Of a stretch of 64,000 nt of DNA, positions 10,827 through 23,253 are shown one piece after another (within the stretch, counting starts at the first letter, position 1; each line of letters opens with the position of its first letter). Under the pieces are notes generated by a model. That model was not told where the DNA came from and did not search any database. It saw only the letters and a list, made by a program, of their open reading frames with translations. The DNA lies in contig NC_066850.1 of the NCBI RefSeq assembly GCF_001640805.2, forward strand, positions 12,979,373-13,043,372, written 5' to 3'. The stretch is from Lates calcarifer (taxonomy: Eukaryota > Chordata > Actinopteri > Centropomidae). Both the position numbers and the translations under genes were made by a program.

Positions 10827-13800
10827 CTGCAAGACGGACAGAGAAGAAATTAATGGATACCTTGATCTGTTCTCTGATATAATATTATCTGAAAAGATTC
10901 ATAAAGTCTTGTAGACAAATTCTATTTGTGTGTTTAAAGAAACAACATCAGCTAAAAACAAACTGGTCCACACAGAGTTCAACACTGAGGAAGAGTAAAG
11001 TATTCAGACTGCTTCTCCTTTTTAACATTTTATGTTGACATAACAAAAAGCAGAATTTTAGAAATTTTGGCAGATTTATTAGAATGGAAAAAACTGAAAT
11101 ACAAATTGAAATACAAAACTGAAAACACAAATATCAACCTAATGGTGTCACTTGATGAAAAGTAAGATGATTGCCTACAACATCAGAATATATCCTCTGG
11201 GAACCATGAATGTCTTCCCAAATTTTTATTGTATTTTCATCTAGATAAGGAAAAATGCACGTCAACACAGGCTTACATTGTGTTCTGACCTTACTTAGGT
11301 GTGAATGCAATCTGTACATTGCATATACACTGACATTCATACCTACACAATGTCATCACTCCTGAGCACTCCTCGCATCAGAAGTTAGGTACACAGAATG
11401 AAACACAGAAAAGTAAATCCATCCAACTCTGAGTAGGGAGGAAGGAAACTTCCCACTCCTGCTCCTCTTGACGGACTCTGACTTTGCCTGATGACGCCAA
11501 ACCAGCAGCAGCAAGCAGAGCGAACGTCCTGAACCGACAGGACGAAGCGGATCTTATTTATCAGCGATGCCTGGGGGCGACCGGCAGCATTGCTCATAAG
11601 TGTGACAAAAGGGAAGCAGGAGGTTTGGCTCCTGTTTACGGGGCATGCTACCACCTGATTGGCCAGCGAGTCTTTTCTCAGGGTGCCTCAGAACCTCAAC
11701 AGTCAGGTTTAATAAAGGCAGAGCACGTAAAAAAACATAGACTGCAGACTGAACTTTGCTGATAGTGAAACGTACGGCCACAAGAGTAATACGTCTGGAC
11801 CCCAGCTGTTTCCTGGCAACACAGTCTGAATGGGAACGGTACAACGTTTGGGAACAAATGTGTGTCCCTGCCAGCTTTCTTCCTGAGTCTGAATGTTCCC
11901 TTTAAACCTTCAGCTGCAGGGTGGATGGCTGACGATCTTAAAAAAAGAAAAAAGTTCACTGCTAAATTCACTTTAAACCCTCATTAAAGCCTCCATCTGC
12001 AGGAGAAGCTCACACTGCTGTTCTAATACCTCTGCACAGTGTGAGTGTGTTTCTTTTACATATTTGGCAGTGTATAGTGTTTCTGCAGTAAATTGTCCTT
12101 CAGCTGATCAAAGTCAGTGCGGTAAAGTCCAGCGCAAAGGGAGGCTGAGTGTTAAAGTCCTATTTGAAACTAGTCAGATTTAATTATATAGGCCCAGACT
12201 CACAAATCTGTCCACGCAACTGAGACCAACAACACTGACCTTTGTAGATCTAACAGATGCAGTCAAACAGAGTGCTACCACAGCACTTTTGAGACAGATG
12301 ACCAGGGGAGGTTTATTTGTTTTTAAAGTGAAGCTTAATGGAAATCAGAGGCTGCTGTCTATATGTGGCAGCAGTGGGTGAGGAAACCCGGGAGCGTAGG
12401 TGGTGCATAGGGCTGATAATCAAATGCTGGCAGGTGGTGGAAGATGCAATGGTAACACTTCTGTTTGAAGATAAATTGTAAAATTGTTGACCTAGAAAAG
12501 CTAAAATTGTGATTTCAGCTTTGAAACGGCTTCAAGTGTTGGCAGAGGTCTTTTTTTATTTGGCAGAGCTTTGATGAAGTTTAAGACCAAATGAAAAAAG
12601 TCATGGTTCAACACCTAGAAGGTCTTGTTCATGTCATGTTGGTCCCTTTTTTGGTTTGTGATACAAAAAAGTGAGCGTACTGATGAGGTACGTGTTACAC
12701 AGTAAATGTACAAATAAAATAAAACAAAACACAGAGATACAATACAAAATCTGTGTGTATGTTTACTGGATGTATGATGTGCGTCTGAAGACAAGATGTA
12801 GACGACATGAGGAGAAAGTTTGAGGTCAAAAGTGGGAAAGAAAAGGTTAAAAATAAATAAATAAATATAAACCTCAAGTGTTTCTTAAAAGCTCTAATAT
12901 ATTTGACTTTCCTCTAAAGATCACCACAACGCCAGGAAAAAAACCTACATACCATGCTTTGCATCAGCTAAAGTTCATAGTAAATAAATGCAAATTTAGA
13001 TGACATGGAGCTTTAGAGTTGATGCACAGTGCAAGACTTTTACATATAAATGAATGTCTTAGATTCAAGCCCTTGCTGCCAAACGAGTTCACACAATGCT
13101 GATTCAGATGTGTTGATGACATCAACAACAGCAGTAATGGATACAACAGCTTGGAGTGAAGTGGAAAAACCTGGGAAAAGCTCAAGAAACGTCTCTGATG
13201 GTTCAGAGGAAGGATTACAACCTACGGTGAGGAAACTTGGACTGTATTTACTCTCACTGCCAGTAAGGGGAGATAAAAGACGAAGACGATGATGAAGTGG
13301 GAGAAATATTAAGACCTCTTATCAGTAGAGCTGTTGTGTGTGATTGACTTTTCCCTCTTTCTCCTGTCTGTCCTGTATTTTATTTAAATGAGTCTGATGT
13401 TCTTCCACCACCTAAGTCTTCCTTATGAACCTGTCACCCTGCTTCACCTGTGAGGACACACACAGTCCACGGCTCCTGGAAATGAACTGAAGCAGAAGAA
13501 TGTGTTCAGACATGCAGACTAACTTCTCCTGCTCTCTCTGGCAGAGTTCAAGTCTGCGTCTGGGCAGGGATTCAAACCGACCTCCCCGTCGGGAGCTGGC
13601 AGGCCGCTTGGACATGGTTGCTGCTGTTGCCTGGCTCAACAGGCGCTGGTTCAACTCCCTGAGGCAGCGCTGCAGTCACACCAGAGACCGTGGCAGTTTA
13701 TGGAAAACAAAACTCAAGAGCCAGATGACGGTGAACCCACATGAGGAGACGTGTGAGGTCAGAAGTTCACCTGCAAACGTGTGACATATTCAGTCTGTAT

Positions 13801-15656
13801 TAAACAAGCTGTTACACTACAAAGCTGCTGTTTTACCACATTTTATTCTCTTTACTTTGGAGCTGTAGCTTCTGTAAAACAGGCAGACAGAAAACCTGGA
13901 TACTACTGCATAACAATTTACCCTTCTTCTTGTTTCTTCTTCTTGGTACCTTTAGATATTTTCTTTTGGTGAACCAAAGAAAAGTATAATGTAGATGTTC
14001 AACTTAAAAAATGACGATGAAGAGGCTCAGGATTTTTTACACGTGTTCTCATTAACACAACAATGCAACTGTTGTAGCTAAATACTGAAATCCGTCTTTA
14101 AAATGCTGTTACTAAAATGATGTAACTGGATAAATTTATTCTGCTGCAGTGATTTCTTACAGTTTGCATTTCATGCTAAAATAGCAGCTCACAGTCCAGT
14201 TGTGTGGTAAAATATTTTTTATGAATGAACCCAAGTCACAAAATAAAAATAAAAAGACTGAAGTGCTTCGAGAAATGAAGTGAAGCCAGATTATTTTCTC
14301 AAGTCTGCTGCTATCTGAGGCTGTCCTCCTTCTCTTCCTCAGCAATGTTTCCCTTAACGACATGTTTACAATTAAGTTACAGTGTCCTCTAGTGGCCATA
14401 GCTCTGGTGACAAAAAGAAAAGGAGGAAATGAGGTGACGTTGTTATAGAGCGCTACACCAAAGTATGCACATGTAGGAGGTCAGGGTGGATGGATGGGTC
14501 GACAAAACATTGGACGTTAACACAACAGGTCACCGTTTGTCTCCTGTTACCAGTCAACAATCAGCGTTTTTTTAAGCATGACGACAAAGGCCCCCTAACC
14601 TTAACAAAGTAGTCATTTGAACCCAAACCACAATGTTTTACTGAATTTAACCAAGCCTTTAAGGGCAGGTCCACAGTTTTTCAAGCCTGTTCACTCTGAC
14701 CATTAAATAAAACCTAGTTGTAAAGTTTCATCCCTGTCAGTATAAAAGTTCCTGTTTGCGTTTCCTCTGAATGAGCTGAAGAATATTGAGCAGGGTAGTA
14801 AGATAACATAACGATGCGTTCAGTGTCAGGTGGTTGATGAAGTGGCTCAATCACACATGTGGGCATCACTTTCAAAATAAGAGGGGAGAGTCCGGTTATG
14901 TTACAACTACATGTCCAATAACAATTCTCAGTTGCCTCAAACCACAAATAAAATACAGATAAAATGGCTGAGTGTGATGGATTTTCCTTTTCGATCATTA
15001 TAACCTCAGGTCAGCACTTTTAAGATGAATTGAAACCACTGAGTATGATGAGAAATGGATCAAATTATTCTTCTGTGGTTTGTATTGTGCTTCCAGGAAG
15101 AAAAAAAACTAAAAATGAATGAATGGGAATAAAAATGTATGTCACCAACAGAGTATTTGGTGAGATTTCAGCTTTAAAGGAAAACTATAAATTCTAAAGT
15201 ATTCTGATCAAAGAGTGGATCTCCACAAAATCCAGATTTTTTTGTCTGACAAACTGCTGCTGAGCCACTCATTCATTAAACTCATTAAAAATTTCATGCA
15301 GTTTGCTCAAGCCTCCTGACAATAAAAAAAAAATTTAAAAAAATAACTGATTTTACACTGGAGAGATTTTTTTGTTTCATAGTGACAGACTGCATGAAAA
15401 TGACTGACGCTCTATAGCTGTTACTACTTCTGTAATAATTAAAAATGACGACTTGTGTAGTTTCCACAACACACTTGTCTTCATTAGCTCTTCTGTCATC
15501 TCTCATCCTGTTTCAGCCTCATTACAACACACACACAAAATAGCCTACAGTGGGTTGGCCATGTCTGCTGGGGAGGTTGTCTCAGGTTGCTATGGCTGTA
15601 CTGTTGCCATGGTTACACAAGCGCGTCATGGGTGGGGTCCGTAAACTGCAGAGAAA

Positions 15657-15706
15657 GGTGGTGGTGGTGGTGTGTGTGTGTGTGTGTGTGTGTGGGGGGG
15701 GGGGGG
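15657..15706. repeat. (GGT)n(GT)n(G)13 composite repeat
   Basis: GGT units run into about 11 GT units and then 13 consecutive G residues. Confidence 0.95.
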
Positions 15707-17336
15707 CAGACCTGAAACCAAAAGACTGCTGAGACGGGAGGATTCGGCAGAGAGAAAAAGTCCGACATCAGGAAGAAGATGATGAGTCAGAAAACAAGAG
15801 AAGCACAGAGAGATGGAGGGAGGTCTCAGAGACAGATGGATGAATGCTGAGTAGAGACCCAACAATTACCTCTGACACCACCACCACACATACTGAATAC
15901 ACACACACGCTTATACAGCAATGGCTGCTGGGATTGTCGGTAGGGGGTGAAAAGGGCAAAGAAATACTTTTCTTAACCCTCACTGTTCCATCAAAGATGG
16001 ACAATACACCCAATGAGTGCTACAAAATAATACAGAAATTATCTGAGGATTGATATAAGACACATCATATTAGAATAACCAAGTTTCACCACTCGGCAGC
16101 CATCTTGGCAATGCGCCCAGGCTGTTACTTGTCTCTAAAAGGTCAGTGAGAGTGTCATCCGTCAAATCTGATCAAAAACACTTCAAAAGTTCTATGACTT
16201 TGTCCAAAAATAAGTTTTAAAGTACCTTTCTTTCACCAGCCTCTTTTACGGCTCAAGCCAGAGTGCTGTGACATGATGCCATCAGCTCAGTTTATGTCTG
16301 ATGTTTAGATTTGATATCCACCTCCTCTTGCTTCTTCAAAGTCCATCTGCACCCACTGCCACTCTAAATATCTGGTGGTATTCTTGTTGGAAAGTCGATC
16401 AGGTGACCACAGAGAAACACAAAAAACTATAAAGAGAAGCAAGCCATGTCTTTTGTCATCACTTTACATCTCTTTGACACTTATGTAAGGGCCTTTACAC
16501 GTCTGTGCCCAGGGGCGCACCGTCTCATAATCTAAATTAGTGCCAGCTTAATGTTGCATGTAGATGTTACTTTAAGGGGTAAAATGTGAAGAAAAAGGGG
16601 AACAAATTGTCTTGGTGTTATTAGCATGTTAGCAGTAATAGCTGGAAAAGCTAAAAGTGAAGGCTAATGGATATGTGAAGGTAATTTCTTGCACATTAAT
16701 ATGAACTTATGATCATGATGAGCCTGATTATTATCCTGTCCATACTGATGATGGTAGCTGAGTAAAAATTCATCATGACCAAAAGGAATTGTATTATCTG
16801 TAATTATTGTAATTTAACATCACTACCTCTACACATAAAATATCAATTACTTGGATTTTTCCTGCCAAAACATGCAGAGAAGATAGCAGTTAATTTTCAG
16901 TTCTGAGAAGTGAGAACAGACATCTTCTCTGCAGCTGCAAATGGCTCTAACAACCTCTGCCAACGAGGGGGTGGTAGAGTGCATAACTTGAAAAACAAAA
17001 CCCACGGAAAACACAGCCCAGGAAACGTTCGCTATTGCTCTTAAAGCTCATCGAGGTGAGTAAAAACTCAAGGTGACGTGTGTGATGTTCATTTTTCTGT
17101 TTGCTTTGACTCCAGTGGATTAACAGCCACTTAATGCAGGTAAAGTGGAAACGTGTTAAATGCAGATCAGTGTTCGTAGCAGCAGCTCTGTCTGTGTCTT
17201 GCTCCGGGGAACCTTCAGGGAGAATTTGCCAGTGTTAAGGGAACCACGTTACAGTGACACAGCAGAGCAATGAAACACTGTTTTATTTATGGAAATTGCA
17301 ATTGCTCTCATGCTTAAAATAATACTTAAGTCACAT

Positions 17337-18549
17337 TAGGGCTGAACGATTTTGGGAAAAAATCTAATTGTGATTTTTCTGACAGATATTGCGATCTGAC
17401 TTGCGATATAATTTTGAAAGTCAAGTTTCAGTCCAGGATTCACTATATACTAGGGATGGGCATTTTGTTTACTTTATGAAGTCGATTAATTAAGCCAATT
17501 TAAGTTGATTAGTTGTGACGTCAATGTAAAGACGTGCCCTCCACCCAAACCAAAACAAGCAGTGTGTCTCATCTGTGCTGCGAGTCTGGAGCACAGAACC
17601 GGAAAAGTTCCGGTCACCATCCATGTAACGGCAGGTGACTGTGACATAAAACGTCGATGTAAGAGCTGTCCATGCAGCGGTTGTTATTGCTACTTTGTTG
17701 GCTTCCATCGAGTTCTTTTTTAGAGCTGTAGCTGTTACTGTTACTTTTTCTCAATCTGGCTGGTAATGGTCTTCTACAGACATATTGCTGCCTGTGGTGA
17801 TTTTTGGAATACTGGTACACTGAGGGGGAATGACAGGAGACTGACAGGCACACAGAGAGCCGGTACAGACAGACACAGACGATTAAAACTCTACAGGATT
17901 TGTCCCAGTAGAAAATACTAAATACAAATACAAATCTAACTTAATATTAGCTGGTTCATTCAACCATTTTCTCTCTTTTTCTCTTCTTTTTCTTCTTTCT
18001 CTCTCCTTCTCAGCTCAACTGGGTATCCTGCAACTTTATAATATCAGCTCCCTACTACACTACATAATATCTATAGCACAAACACTGCAGACTTGTTGGT
18101 GTCTTGGTCATAGCTCAGTTATCTCTCTTGCCGGCCTGTTGACACTGTCAGCCGCTTTTAACTTGTCACCAGTAGTTTCAGCTTCAGCTGTGTCTGTTCT
18201 CAGGACAGGCATACAGGTAGAATGTGACACCGGAGCAGAGAGAATCAGAGCAATTCACACGGCCTGCATTGCACTGTTGCTCCATCCTCCGTTTTCATCA
18301 AGTATCTAATGCCACAGTTAGTTTTGTTGTTCATTTAAAGACAAGATCTGGTTGTAAAGTTTACAGCCTGTCACTCTGTTGCTCCTGCAGTGCTGTGTGT
18401 GTGAACTGTGAGGCAGCTAAAAAAAAAAAAAGTGTAACAATGCGGCCACTGACTCTCCGTTGTAAAAATAATCGCAGTCTTTGCGAATTGCAAATTGCAT
18501 TAGTTCAAATCGCAATTGCGGTTCAATTTCAATAAATCATTCGGCCCTA
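17337..18549. mobile_element. hAT-like non-autonomous element
   Basis: The ends are imperfect inverted repeats (left tagggctgaacgattt, right complement taTagggccgaatgattt-like). They are flanked by a near 8-bp target duplication, agtcacat on the left and tgtcacat on the right. The internal edge has cgcaattgcg-type motifs common in fish hAT elements. The interior (from about 17450) may hold a second nested insertion beginning tagggatgggca. No transposase frame is intact. Confidence 0.72.
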
Positions 18550-19119
18550 TGTCACATGTATAATTTCTAATTAATTATGGAATGACGCATTTAATTAAAA
18601 CAAAGGAAAACCCCAAACACCCTCTTTCTTTCCATCAGCTTGCCTATTTCTTTCTGTCTCTCTCTTTCTTTTTCTGTCTCTCTCAGAACAAAGCAGATCT
18701 GTGCCTTTGATCATGTTCTTCTTCCTCTCCTCCTTCCGTCTGACCCTCGCTGATAAATATTCATCCCTCTCTTCAGCAGAGGGACTGAATCTGATTTTCA
18801 CTTTCTGTTTGGATGGAGCTCCTCACAGCTCTGTGACAGCCAACAAGAAATGAATCTCTGTTGTCATTTGGCACAAATACTGTTTACATCTACACATCTG
18901 TGAAACTATAAAGCCTTTCACAGCGTCTCCAGCCCTGACTAGCTGAATTTGAAATGAACACTATCAACAACAGTCGCAACAAACTCTCAAACCTCCTGCT
19001 TAATTAATCTTTGTGTGACTGCTGTTACATTGGGGATTTGACAGTGGCCACCAGCCACATGCTGGTGAGTTTTGCAACTTCATTTTGGATAATAGCCTGT
19101 TCTGCAAAATTAGAGACCG

Positions 19120-19400
19120 TCAGGACATGGAAAAGTCTGCATCTGGACCATTTCGAGCTGGGATAAGAAGCTTATAACATCTGGACCAGTTGGATCCAGG
19201 ATAAGTACTGTGCTTCATATGGACCAGAAGGAGATGTTGCAAGAGAACTGGTTATGGGGTTCTTCATCAGTGGGATCAACTTAAGAGTCTTGGACACTTG
19301 GGATGGGACACTTTGGTTAAGAAGTTCACAGCATCTGGACCAGCTGGATGGAGGGTAAAAGCTGTGCTTAAGAGTTCTAGACCAGATGGATCCAGGCTAA
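19120..19400 (+). repeat. diverged tandem repeat with catctggaccag core
   Basis: A block of about 50 bp at 19166 (agaagcttataacatctgga onward) recurs at about 19319 (agaagttcacagcatctgga onward), with shorter related pieces before, between and after. The two main copies are about 153 bp apart. Confidence 0.75.
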
Positions 19401-19415
19401 TAGAATCAGTGTCCT

Positions 19416-19453
19416 GATGGTCATCCAGGTTCGATCCAACCTGGATGACCATC
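19416..19453. repeat. perfect 16-bp inverted repeat (hairpin)
   Basis: gatggtcatccaggtt and its exact reverse complement are separated by the six bases cgatcc. It sits at the edge of the tandem array at 19120-19400. Confidence 0.97.
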
Positions 19454-21008
19454 TAGGTTGTTTGTCTCTACTCTCTGATCCCACTCACTGAAGCATCTCC
19501 TGAGACATCGCTGACATGGTGACAGGTGTACCAAACCTTCATCACCATGGTTACAATAATAAACATGCAGTTAAGCTTATGCAACAGTCATGTGGTTTGG
19601 TTTAGGTACAATTCTACCCAGTTAGGTTTAAGAAAGGATTGTGGTTTGGGTTTAAGTAAGTACGTCTTCTTCTTCTTCCTTAGCTTCTGTCATTATTACC
19701 ACAAGAGGTCGCCTCACGTAAAACGTAACAACGGTTGGTAATGAGCTGCTGCACAGACTACCTAGGGGGTTGTTGTTGTGTACAGTCTCAATAGGACTTT
19801 TAATTGTGGCAGTCCTGAAATGTTTTGATCCTGGTTTAACCATGCAAAACTTTAAACAGAGTTTATTATCATTACTATTATTATTATTATACAGTTCAGT
19901 ACAAGATCTGCTTTTGTAAAATGGCAGTTATTAACAAAAATATGCATCTAGTACAGGTTAGTCTGCATAGAAGAGTTGCTGATAAGTTAATTTCCAACTC
20001 TAACAGCTGTGTGACAGACCTAAATCCTTCACCACACTAGAGGTTGAGGTTTATTTTGGTTTATAACCTGCTAGAAAACAGAGGGAGGCAAGGGGGAGAA
20101 CGGGGGAGAATGGGGGACACAGTTAGAGACAGATTTGTGCAGAGAGACAGTTTGTCAGACAGACAGTTAGTGTGCTTGGCTCCATGACTCTGATCATTTC
20201 TCCTTATATTCTTGTTTTCCTGACAGTCCTGCCACATGCCCATTATTCACTATGTGTGTATGTGTCTGTGTGTGAGCGTGGTTTAAACTGCTGTATAAAG
20301 CCAGCTGGCAAAACCAATCTGTCACATCCATGAAACCTTTGATTTACAACAGCAAAACTACACAGTTGTGTGTCTGTGTGAGTGTCTGTGTGTGTGTGTG
20401 TTCGATGCGCTCTGTCAATTAAAAAGAAACAAAAGTAAAACTGAAGAGAGACAGACAGGGAGAGGTCTGGTAAGTCAGGTTAAACCATCTCCAAATGTTA
20501 AAGACTGTACTGTAATGACCAGCAAATGACCCGTCAAATAAACCACAACTTTACACTTCAGTGACTCCACCCTACATAAACATATAAACAACATAATGTA
20601 TTTCTTAAATAAAATATGACAGAATTGCATTTTAATGGTTGAATGGTATATCTATTATTCAAAAGACATGGCTACAGTTATTCTGCATTTTTGTCATTGG
20701 TTCCTACTCAAGATGTGAATCTAAAACATCTAAAACAGCTCGACACTCACTTCAAATATTAACAAACAGGCAGAAATCATGCATCTGTTGGAGACTATTT
20801 TCAGCGGTGGATTATTCCACATTTAGTCCTCTGGTTAGTGCTCAACATATATAATGAATATATATAAATAAATCCGGTTAGTTCAAGTTAACAGCTCCCT
20901 TTAAATCATTAATTAAAATTTATTTTTCAAAAGGCACAGAAATGTTTTAAAACTGTTGAGGACTATTTTCAGCAGCTGATGTCTGGTGAGTATTTGGAAT
21001 ATTTGGAA

Positions 21009-21013
<5 letters not shown>

Positions 21014-21058
<45 letters not shown>
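21014..21058. repeat. (AC)n microsatellite
   Basis: More than 20 uninterrupted AC units followed by tatatg. Confidence 0.97.
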
Positions 21059-21063
<5 letters not shown>

Positions 21064-21566
21064 GTAAACAGAGACTCTGCGTTATGAGTCTCAGTGATGC
21101 TGCGTTTTCTTGCTTTTCAAAGCAGGGGAAGAAGCCATTTTGTCTTCACACCGGTGTCTTGAATAATGTCCACAGTTGAGGACTGAGGAGAAGACTGCTT
21201 TCTGAGTTTACTGGTTAATGGCTGCTAGCTGCTGAGCTGCTACCTCACTGGTTTGGATAACAAATTTCTGCTCACAAAGTTGTTGTGTTTGGACTGACAA
21301 CATTTGCATTTATACTTGTGTTCAGTGTGGTCACAGTGTGTCCCTGACCACCTCAGGAGGTGAGAAGGTCCTCAATGCATCTTGGGTGCATGCATTTTAA
21401 TGTCAGGTGTAAATGAGTCAAATTAATTAGTGAATTAGTGAATAGATAAACACACACACACACATATACCAACAGTTTTTGAAAAAATATATATATTATA
21501 CACAGTTCATACACACTCTGAGTGTAGCATCACTGTGTTTGTGGTTCATTATATCTGTTTAGCACA

Positions 21567-21589
21567 AGGTTAGTGTGTGTGTGTGTGTG
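21567..21589. repeat. (GT)n microsatellite
   Basis: Short GT run just before the long AC tract at 21628-21703, in opposite polarity. Confidence 0.85.
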
Positions 21590-21627
21590 CATCATCGCCT
21601 ACTGTGTACTGTTCAGCCTCACTAACA

Positions 21628-21641
21628 AGCGCGCACACGCG

Positions 21642-21703
<62 letters not shown>
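21628..21703. repeat. (GC/AC)n(AC)n alternating tract
   Basis: Starts gcgcacacgcgcacgc and continues as about 30 AC units, a near-perfect alternation of purine and pyrimidine over 76 bp. Confidence 0.96.
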
Positions 21704-21705
<2 letters not shown>

Positions 21706-23165
21706 TGGACACACACTCAGGGTGTTAGATGTTTGTTTATGGTCTGTTAATTAGCCTCGGACATGAGCAGGAGGAAGCACAACACACACGCACGCATGCA
21801 CATACACACACACACACACAGCTAAATATAACTATTCCTCTCACACATTATTATTGATTAAACACTCTTGTCCTTCAGCACTGAAACAGCAGAGGATGCT
21901 GTCGGTAAATGTTTGCGTCCAACTTTATGAAGCATCTGAAGAAATAGATGTCATTTTAATTGTTAGTTAATAATTAATTCTAATAACAAGCTAATGTTGG
22001 TAGAATACATCTAATTGGAAAAGTATAGGTTTAATACATTTAACACGTTTAACACTTTACGTGGTCTCTTATAAAAATTAAAAATTAAAATGGTGCAACC
22101 ATAACATCAGTTTACAGCTAACGCATCATGTTGCTGCAGTGTTGATATACAACACAACAATATGTTTAATTACAGAAAAGGTTTCTACACAATTTGGTTT
22201 GCTACAAAATCACCTCCTAGGCCAGGGAGGTTTTGTTTCCTATTCCCATTTTGCAAATATGTTGCACTGCAGAAATATTACAAATTTCAATGGTTGTAAC
22301 TCAGCAGTTATGTTCAATTCACAATTCTTTCGACCTGTGAGCAACTCATTCATTTCTCACTGAGCGTTACATTGCAGAGAGCAGAAGATCAACAGCATCA
22401 GTCATTCACAGTGGTAAATGATCTCCTGTGGACTTTAAATAACATGACTTTTGTCTGTCAGGTGCAAAGACGACAGGAGTGTGACGCTGTTATATCAAAC
22501 AAAAAACAAAAGGGGACTTCAACACCAGAGACTGTGGTTCACATCCTGTTTCATTTAGCCATGACCATGATCTACTCTGGACCTTTAACGTTTAACCAAT
22601 TAGCTTAACTTGCCTTAAATCAACAAGACTGCAGAGATTTGTTTTTACAAAGCTGTACAACAATCAAATAATCACTAAACACGGAATTAGTGCAACGTGC
22701 AAAGTGCAACACAAACCATGCAACTTTCATTTCATTGTTTCTGCAGAGACTGTGATTCTGTTTTCAACAAATATTAAAAAGCGTCTCACGTTTACAGATT
22801 TTCAATATTTCATTGAACTTGTCCAGACAGATTTTTCATGAGTTTCAATGTTTACTCTTGTTTAAGACAAAAGAAGTTGGACAAAAAAAACAAAAAAACA
22901 AGAAGTTCCTTGACTTTTAAAAACTTTTTTAGACTTCCTAGATCAACAACATTGCAAGCGACAGTCAGGAGGTCAAGGGTCAGCAGACTGAAAACAACTG
23001 CAGATAGAAGAAATAAAACCTGTGACTCTGGACTGAACTGATGGAGGAGGAGAGCTGAGTGTTAACGTGAGTTAAATATAAAATAAAAACATAGGGAGAG
23101 AGAACGAGGGAGCAGGAAAGAAAAAGAAAAAGTGAGACAGGTAGAGGGAGAGAAAACAATGAGAT

Positions 23166-23253
23166 GATTTATGGCTCCTTGTATTCTAATGAACTCTATG
23201 CAAACATGGTCTGCAGTAATAAATTATCCACTTTGAACCAAAACACTGCAGAG
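23166..23253. other. 88-bp duplicated non-coding element, copy 1
   Basis: Aligns to 45165-45252 without gaps at 78 of 88 positions by hand count. It begins gatttatggctcctt and ends actgcagag. It includes atgcaaa (octamer-like) and taataaatta (homeodomain-like) motifs. No inverted or poly-A ends are seen at the boundaries. Confidence 0.85.

Noticed and set aside
10644..10832. Reading exon B as a 62-codon gene starting at its upstream ATG
   Set aside because: The ATG spans the splice acceptor (tgcag/tgg) and the frame after WNM runs into the intron; the true exon is 10713-10826.
11385..11971. Overlapping 90-codon frames on both strands in a GC-richer patch
   Set aside because: Frames overlap on opposite strands with no recognisable protein; probably a diverged repeat or chance.
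17505..17723. Cys-rich 72-codon frame inside the hAT-like element, resembling a zinc finger
   Set aside because: Cysteine and histidine spacing does not fit a BED or other known finger well, and a matching open frame exists on the other strand.
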